Of a stretch of DNA of 27,734 nucleotides, positions 23,164-27,734 are shown in pieces. The DNA lies in the NCBI GenBank assembly GCA_002293965.1, contig DBEG01000067.1, positions 9,058 through 36,791 of the forward strand, given 5' to 3'. This DNA is from Actinobacteria bacterium UBA912 (GTDB lineage Bacteria; Actinomycetota; Coriobacteriia; Anaerosomatales; UBA912). Numbering within the stretch: the stretch's first letter is position 1; every line of letters starts with the position of its first letter. The translations under genes were made by a program, and so were the position numbers. The notes under the pieces are model-generated. The model made no database searches, was not told the DNA's origin, and was given only the letters and a program-made list of their open reading frames with translations.

Positions 23164-23475
23164 CTATTTGGCGAAGTGATTCATGAGCTGCTCACGCTGA
23201 CGCGTGCCTAGCCCCTGAACACGACGATTGGCTGAGATGTCGAGCTCTTCCATGAGCTTCGTGGCTTTTGCCTTGCCGAACCCTGGCAGGCTCTCCAGAA
23301 GCGCCGAGACCTTCATCCGTGCAACGATGGGATTGTCTGCGTCCGCCATGACCTTCGCGAACGATAAATCGCCGCTCTTGATCTTCGTGCGGAGCTCAGC
23401 GCGCTTCTGGCGGGCCTCGGCGGCCTTCACCAGTGCGGCCTTGCGATCCGCGTCCGAAAGATTTGGAAGTGCCAT
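23164..23475 (-). CDS. mihF: Actinobacterial integration host factor (mIHF)
   Basis: mIHF is a small nucleoid-associated protein unrelated in sequence to alpha/beta IHF; in mycobacteria and Streptomyces it binds and shapes DNA. The 103-residue product starts MALPNLSDADRKAALVKAAEAR, with a long basic N-terminal helix. It contains the helix-two-turn-helix DNA-contact region LLESLPGFGKAKATKLMEELDI (about 58-79) and ends RRVQGLGTRQREQLMNHF. AGGAGG lies just upstream of the ATG. This family is essentially restricted to Actinobacteria, so it is the best lineage marker in the window. The gene has its own promoter after pyrE. Confidence 0.96.
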   Translation of the reverse strand: MALPNLSDADRKAALVKAAEARQKRAELRTKIKSGDLSFAKVMADADNPIVARMKVSALLESLPGFGKAKATKLMEELDISANRRVQGLGTRQREQLMNHFAK

Positions 23476-23494
23476 AGTTCCTCCTCATCCACAA

Positions 23495-23576
23495 TCAGGC
23501 AGGGCAAAATATTTGCACCGAGGTTGATTGTAGACATATTCCGGCACGGGATACAACCATAAAATATCCTGCCTGA
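23495..23576. repeat. 9-bp inverted repeat flanking the mihF promoter
   Basis: TCAGGCAGG (23495-23503) and CCTGCCTGA (23568-23576) are perfect inverted repeats 64 bp apart. The right arm lies upstream of the -35 and the left arm lies in the leader before the mihF start. Both arms are followed inward by AT-rich sequence (AAAATATT / AAAATAT). This could be an operator pair or, in read-through RNA from pyrE, a long stem. Confidence 0.5.
23527..23556 (-). promoter_or_regulatory. Promoter of mihF-gmk-rpoZ
   Basis: On the minus strand TTGTAT (23556-23551), an 18-base spacer and TACAAT (23532-23527) form a good sigma70-type promoter. The predicted start is near 23520, about 45 nt before the mihF ATG. 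Confidence 0.6.
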
Positions 23577-23590
23577 CGTGCGTGGATGCC

Positions 23591-24184
23591 CTACTTAGAA
23601 GAAATCCTTCGGCTGCCTGGTGAGACGATCGGGACGTCTCGGCGACATAGCGCACAGGAATCCGGCTCCCAAGAGTCGATGTTAAGTTGAAGTATAGGGT
23701 ACGAGGGTTCCTCGAAAAGTTTCTCCCCGCCACGGTCTATGAGGGAAACCACGCCTACGGGCACGCCGTTCGCCTCGCGAACAAGATCCGACACCTCTTT
23801 GACGCTGCCACCTGTGGTGATGACGTCCTCAACGATAAGGACTCTCGCACCTTCCATGATCGAGAATCCACGTCGGAAGGTCATCTTCCCGCTCTCGCGC
23901 TCACTGAATATGAAGTCGACGCCGAGGGTTTGCGCCACAGCGAAACCAAAGATGATGCCTCCGACTGCGGGTGATGCCACGATGTCGACCTCGAGACCGG
24001 ATAGACGCGCTACGGCCGTCTTCGCTAAACGCGTTGTGACTTCAGGATTTTCCAATATTCGCGCACATTGGACGTATGTGTCCGAATGCCGACCGCTGGT
24101 CAACACGAAATGTCCGTTATGGATCGCACCCAATTCCTTGAGTGTCTGCAGGACTTCCGAGTCGCTCATCATCACATCGTCCAT
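23591..24184 (-). CDS. pyrE: Orotate phosphoribosyltransferase
   Basis: PyrE joins orotate to PRPP to give OMP. The 197-residue protein has the type I phosphoribosyltransferase motif VLIVEDVITTGGS, the HFVLTSGRHSDTYVQC N-terminal segment, the SPAVGGIIFG segment and the ERESGKMTFRRGF loop. The ATG at 24184 is used because GAGAGG lies 7 bases upstream; the TTG codon just before it is an alternative. It follows pyrF by 12 bp and is the last pyrimidine gene of the run. Confidence 0.95.
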   Translation of the reverse strand: MDDVMMSDSEVLQTLKELGAIHNGHFVLTSGRHSDTYVQCARILENPEVTTRLAKTAVARLSGLEVDIVASPAVGGIIFGFAVAQTLGVDFIFSERESGKMTFRRGFSIMEGARVLIVEDVITTGGSVKEVSDLVREANGVPVGVVSLIDRGGEKLFEEPSYPILQLNIDSWEPDSCALCRRDVPIVSPGSRRISSK

Positions 24185-24196
24185 CAAGTTACCTCT

Positions 24197-24904
24197 CTAG
24201 TCTGAGAACAATCCATCTATCGCTGCCAGTGGGTCATCGGCCATCGTGATCGGCCTGCCAATCACCACATGTGACGCCCCACTCGACAAAGCCTGCCTGG
24301 GAGTCGCCACTCGAACCTGATCGTCCGCTCCTCCGCCGATTGCTGGCCTGACCCCCGGGGTGACCACGAGCGCCTCGGGCCCGAGAATGGCCCTTGCTTG
24401 CGCGGCCTCCAGCGGCGAACACACGATACCCTGCACGCCGGCGTTCTTGGCTAGCGCGACAAGGAGTTCCACCTGCTGCGCAGAGCCTCTTGTGATTCCG
24501 GTCTGGGCCAAAGCTTCTTCCGAGAAGCTCGTAAGCACTGAGACTGCAAGCACGTCGGGGGGGCGGTGACCGGATTCGGCTGCTCCTTTCGCAGCTCCGC
24601 GCACAGCAGCCCGCATCATCTCAGCGCCTCCGGATGCATGAACCGTGAACATGCAGACTCCGGTTTTGGCGATCTGGTAGGCAGCGCCTTCGACCTGATG
24701 GGGAATGTCGTAAAGCTTGAGGTCGAGAAACACCTCGTATCCCAAAGCATGAAGAGCGTCGACGATAGCGGGTCCTTCGGCGTAGTACAGCGTCATCCCG
24801 ACCTTCACCCAGCGCACCTTGGGCCGGATCACCTCGGCGAGTCGTAGTGCCTCGGGGGCGTCGGCGTCCAGGGCTACGATCAGCGATTCCTGTACTGAGC
24901 TCAT
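24197..24904 (-). CDS. pyrF: Orotidine 5'-phosphate decarboxylase
   Basis: PyrF decarboxylates OMP to UMP, the last step of de novo pyrimidine synthesis. The 235-residue TIM barrel has the catalytic DLKLYDIPHQV segment (D61, K63, D66) of group I enzymes, an early LIVALDAD strand with K34 nearby, and the phosphate-binding TPGVRPAIG and VIGRPI segments. This is the E. coli/Bacillus-type form rather than the longer group III form found in mycobacteria. It overlaps pyrD by an ATGA tetranucleotide. Confidence 0.96.
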   Translation of the reverse strand: MSSVQESLIVALDADAPEALRLAEVIRPKVRWVKVGMTLYYAEGPAIVDALHALGYEVFLDLKLYDIPHQVEGAAYQIAKTGVCMFTVHASGGAEMMRAAVRGAAKGAAESGHRPPDVLAVSVLTSFSEEALAQTGITRGSAQQVELLVALAKNAGVQGIVCSPLEAAQARAILGPEALVVTPGVRPAIGGGADDQVRVATPRQALSSGASHVVIGRPITMADDPLAAIDGLFSD

Positions 24905-25866
24905 CTGCTCCCCTCCTCTCGGTCACGATTTGCGGCGGCGTCAGGCGTGATCAGGCCGCCCGTGAGATCAGACACGCGGCCGATGCCGCGGGAGGCACAG
25001 AAGTCTTCGAGCCCGTCGACGATGTGGACAGCCGTTCGCGGATCGACGAAGTTCGCGGTGCCTACAGCGACGGCCGTGGCCCCCGCCAGCATGAACTCGG
25101 CGGCATCCGTTGCCGAGGCGATGCCCCCCATCCCGATGACCGGTATCCCAACTGCCGAGGATACCTGCCACACCATCCTAAGCGCGATCGGCTTGATGGC
25201 GGGGCCGGAAAGACCACCGACCACTCGCGCGAGCTTGGGTCTGAAGGTGCGCGTGTCGATGGCCATACCCAGCAGCGTGTTGATCAGCGAGACCGCGTCC
25301 GCTCCTTCCGCCTCGACCGAACGCGCGATGGCGGCGACATCGGTGACGTTGGGCGAGAGCTTCACAATGATCGTTCGGGCGGTCGCCGCACGCACGGCGC
25401 GGGTCACTTCCGATGCAGCTTCACACGTGGTACCGAAAGCCATGCCGCCCGCATCGACGTTCGGGCATGAGATGTTGACCTCGTACGCCGAGATCCCCTC
25501 TTCCTCGTCGAGGCGGCGCACAACGCTGATGTACTCGTCGATGGTGTGGCCGTTGACGTTTACCACAAGCGGCACCTGCGGGAAGCTGCGCCTGTGCCAT
25601 GCGAGATCGTCGGCGATGAAGCGCTCCACTCCGGGGTTTTGCAGCCCGATGGAGTTGAGCATCCCGCTGGCGGTCTCGGCCATCCTCGGCGAGGGATTGC
25701 CCGACCACGGGGATGTCGAGACTCCCTTGGTGACTATGGCGCCGAGACGCGTCAAATCGATGAGGTCGGCGTACTCTTTGCCGCTTCCGAAGGTTCCGCT
25801 CGCCGTCAGTACTGGGTTGGCCAGCACCAGGTCGCCAATCGCCACGGACATATCGACTCGATGCAT
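24901..25866 (-). CDS. pyrD: Dihydroorotate dehydrogenase, class 1B catalytic subunit
   Basis: This FMN protein oxidises dihydroorotate to orotate, passing electrons through PyrK to NAD+. The 321-residue protein has the catalytic cysteine C134 in EVNISCPNVD, which marks class 1 (class 2 enzymes use Ser). It also has SGTFGSGKEY, NSIGLQNPG, NVNGHT, KLSPNVTD and the FMN-phosphate GMGGI and VGTANF segments. It overlaps the pyrK stop by 1 bp (TGATG). The pairing with PyrK identifies the 1B, NAD-linked and cytoplasmic type, which suits anaerobic growth. Confidence 0.96.
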   Translation of the reverse strand: MHRVDMSVAIGDLVLANPVLTASGTFGSGKEYADLIDLTRLGAIVTKGVSTSPWSGNPSPRMAETASGMLNSIGLQNPGVERFIADDLAWHRRSFPQVPLVVNVNGHTIDEYISVVRRLDEEEGISAYEVNISCPNVDAGGMAFGTTCEAASEVTRAVRAATARTIIVKLSPNVTDVAAIARSVEAEGADAVSLINTLLGMAIDTRTFRPKLARVVGGLSGPAIKPIALRMVWQVSSAVGIPVIGMGGIASATDAAEFMLAGATAVAVGTANFVDPRTAVHIVDGLEDFCASRGIGRVSDLTGGLITPDAAANRDREEGSR

Positions 25867-26678
25867 CAGCTATCCCCCCAGATCACATCTTCGGCGTTGA
25901 AGACCGGGCCGTCCACGCACGCGCGACGCTGACCTGCGGTCGTCGGCACGATGCACGAGAGGCACGCACCGATTCCGCAAGCCATCAAGCGCTCCAGTGA
26001 CACCTGGCACCGCACGCCCGCATCGCGAGCCTGGGCCGCCACCGCGCGCTGCATGACCTCGGGGCCGCACGTGTAAACGATGTCGACCTCACCTGTGCCG
26101 AGAAGATCGCCCGAAGCCAGCGTCACGAGTCCGTGAGTACCCGCCGAGCCGTCGTCGGTGCAAGACATCACCTGGCACCCGGCCGCGCTGAAGATCTCGA
26201 CGCCGGTCAGACGCTCGGCGGTAGGCGCGCCGTATGCGAGCGCCACGGTCGACCCGGCGCGGGTCAGGGCTTCGGCAAGCATGCGCAAAGGTGCGACGCC
26301 GAGCCCGCCTGCGACAAGCAGTGCGCGCACGGGAGCCTCGGGGATCTCCCACCCAGTGCCGAGCGGCCCGATGAGATCCATCCGGTCGCCAGGCTCGGCC
26401 AGCGAAAGCTCGTGCGTACCTCGGCCGACAAGTTGATAGAGGATCTCGATGCGCTCGGCGTCGGCGGAGTAGACCGAGAACGGGCGCCTGAGTATGAAGT
26501 CACGACCTGTGGCGATCTTGAGGTGAACGAACTGCCCGGGCGCTACCGTTGAAGCCACCTCGGGCGACTCGAGAGTCACAAGCCACACGTCGGCAGAGAC
26601 GGCTTCGTTGCTCGTGACGACAGCCTCGCGCAGCATGGGCCGGGCCTGCCCGTCGAGTCGATGCTCCTCACACATCAT
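25866..26678 (-). CDS. pyrK: Dihydroorotate dehydrogenase electron-transfer subunit
   Basis: PyrK is the FAD and [2Fe-2S] subunit that links PyrD to NAD+. The 270-residue protein has the FAD motif RRPFSVY (64-70), the NAD-binding GGLGVAPL (124-131), the CGPEVM segment near 204-209, and the [2Fe-2S] cysteines C234, C239, C242 and C254 (C-x4-C-x2-C-x11-C). The ATG at 26678 overlaps the carB stop by ATGA. Another in-frame ATG 14 codons later is possible. The tight carB-pyrK-pyrD-pyrF chain shows translational coupling. Confidence 0.96.
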   Translation of the reverse strand: MMCEEHRLDGQARPMLREAVVTSNEAVSADVWLVTLESPEVASTVAPGQFVHLKIATGRDFILRRPFSVYSADAERIEILYQLVGRGTHELSLAEPGDRMDLIGPLGTGWEIPEAPVRALLVAGGLGVAPLRMLAEALTRAGSTVALAYGAPTAERLTGVEIFSAAGCQVMSCTDDGSAGTHGLVTLASGDLLGTGEVDIVYTCGPEVMQRAVAAQARDAGVRCQVSLERLMACGIGACLSCIVPTTAGQRRACVDGPVFNAEDVIWGDS

Positions 26679-27734
26679 GCGTCCGATCGTTTCAAGTCCT
26701 GCAGGGCGATGACCGCGAGCCTATCCTGTGTGGCCGCTTCGATCGCGCCGACCAGAGCCTGGGCACCGGCGATCGTCGTGATGTTTGTGACCCCATGCTG
26801 GATCGCTGCAGTGCGTATGTGATACCCGTCCGAGCGAGTCTCCTGTCCGAAGGGGGTGTTGACGACAAGTTGGATCTCGTCGTTGACCAGCGCGTCGACG
26901 ATGTTGGGCCGCCCTTCGTGCTTCTTGAGGACCTCGGTCACCGGGATGCCGGCGGCACGCAACGTCCGAGCGGTGCCTCGAGTCGACAGTATCTCGAAAT
27001 CCAGCGCAGCCAGGTGCCGCGCGATCGAGACGACCGCACGTTTGTCGCGATCCGAGACGCTGATGAAGGCCTTGCCGGATGTGGGAAGCGAGTAGTCGAG
27101 CGCGAGTTGCGATTTAGCATACGCCGAAGGGAAATCCTCGGCGATTCCCATGACCTCGCCGGTGGATTTCATCTCGGGGCCTAGCACGCTGTCTGATCCA
27201 GGGAATCTGCCGAAGGGCATGACGGCTTCCTTGACGCAATAGCGGTCGAGGTCGTTGGCGTCGGCAGGTAGGTCGAGTTCGGCGAGTTTGCGACCGGCCA
27301 TCACCTGAACGGCGATCTTGGCCAACGGCACACACGTCGCCTTGCTGACGAACGGCACCGTGCGGCTGGCGCGCGGATTGACCTCCAGTACGAACACCGC
27401 CGAGTCCTTCACAGCGAACTGGATGTTGATCAAGCCCCTGACGCCCAGCGCCAGGGCAAGCGTCTTGGTGTGAGCGCGAACCAGGGAGACGATCTCCTCA
27501 CTGAGCGAGAATGGCGGTATGCAGCATGCCGAGTCACCCGAGTGGATCCCCGCCTCCTCGATGTGCTCCATCACGCCGCCTATGAAGACGTCCTCGCCGT
27601 CACACACTGCATCGACGTCGACCTCGATCGCGCCTTCAAGGAACTTGTCGAGTAGGACCGGGTGGTTTGGCGAGATGCTGGTGGCCTCATGCATGTAACG
27701 CTCCATGTAAGCTTCAGAGTATGCGATCACCATC
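26675..27734 (-). CDS. carB: Carbamoyl-phosphate synthase large subunit, C-terminal part (gene runs past the window end)
   Basis: The large subunit makes carbamoyl phosphate from bicarbonate, ammonia and two ATP. About 352 C-terminal residues are visible of a protein that is usually near 1,070 residues. Present are the end of the second ATP-grasp domain (LLDKFLEGAIEVDVDAVCDG, MEHIEEAGIHSGDSAC, FVLEVNPRASRTVPFVSKA) and the allosteric MGS-like domain (from about 240: KAFISVSDRDK, LSTRGTARTLRAAGI, VNTPFG). The ATG near the window edge is internal, not the start. The gene heads the visible pyrimidine run and overlaps pyrK by 4 bp. Confidence 0.96.
   Translation of the reverse strand, partial: MVIAYSEAYMERYMHEATSISPNHPVLLDKFLEGAIEVDVDAVCDGEDVFIGGVMEHIEEAGIHSGDSACCIPPFSLSEEIVSLVRAHTKTLALALGVRGLINIQFAVKDSAVFVLEVNPRASRTVPFVSKATCVPLAKIAVQVMAGRKLAELDLPADANDLDRYCVKEAVMPFGRFPGSDSVLGPEMKSTGEVMGIAEDFPSAYAKSQLALDYSLPTSGKAFISVSDRDKRAVVSIARHLAALDFEILSTRGTARTLRAAGIPVTEVLKKHEGRPNIVDALVNDEIQLVVNTPFGQETRSDGYHIRTAAIQHGVTNITTIAGAQALVGAIEAATQDRLAVIALQDLKRSDA

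Noticed and set aside
24947..25900. 317-residue plus-strand ORF opposite pyrD
   Set aside because: The minus-strand frame encodes a complete PyrD with the catalytic Cys motif. The antisense ORF is low-complexity (Ser, Ala, Pro, Thr), typical of a shadow of a GC-rich gene.

Overview
The window looks like an anaerobic or microaerophilic actinobacterium. The clearest marker is an actinobacterial-type integration host factor (mIHF) lying in the actinobacterial gene order mihF-gmk-rpoZ, next to pyrimidine genes. A second marker is the trio RNase HI / zinc-ribbon coiled-coil protein / Nif3, which matches the order of Rv2228c-Rv2230c in mycobacteria. A rubrerythrin with an N-terminal rubredoxin domain and an NAD-linked PyrK/PyrDB dihydroorotate dehydrogenase fit low-oxygen life. 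Assignment to a Coriobacteriia/Anaerosomatales-like lineage is inference only. Nearly all genes are on the minus strand; many overlap and several appear to start with GTG or TTG. I see no insertion sequence, prophage, CRISPR array or integron.

Region 1 (1-2107): the 3' part of tRNA-Glu(CTC), RNase P RNA (rnpB), and a convergent gene for a secreted Ig-like protein. Region 2 (2218-5252): a fused BchI/BchD-type metal-chelatase subunit and an unrecognised acidic protein with 12-residue repeats and a four-cysteine tail. Region 3 (5380-9561): DNA repair genes nfo and dinB (divergent), then an HD-GYP membrane protein and a DtxR-family metal regulator. Region 4 (9562-10010): a 449-bp gap that holds the best candidate for something undescribed, a standalone structured RNA of about 167 nt with its own promoter and perfectly complementary ends, 6S-RNA-like in architecture.

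Region 5 (10011-16777): one long probable minus-strand operon, iscR-like regulator, nifS, iscU, mnmA, PHP phosphatase, nif3, zinc-ribbon protein, RNase HI, queD. It starts at a good sigma70-type promoter with direct repeats around the start site. It couples sulfur mobilisation (NifS/IscU) to a sulfur consumer (MnmA tRNA thiolation) and to queuosine/deazapurine precursor synthesis (QueD). Region 6 (17007-20808): a complete riboflavin operon, ribD-ribE-ribBA-ribH, behind an FMN riboswitch, ending in a hairpin terminator. Region 7 (20881-22246): rpe and the divergent rubrerythrin gene. Region 8 (22270-27734): de novo pyrimidine genes carB (partial), pyrK, pyrD, pyrF, pyrE, then mihF, gmk and rpoZ behind a separate promoter.

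Most of the content is core metabolism and housekeeping. The points worth follow-up are the 9796-9962 RNA, the chelatase/acidic-protein pair, the operator-like repeats at the iscR and mihF promoters, and the unusual metal-ligand set of the DtxR-family protein.
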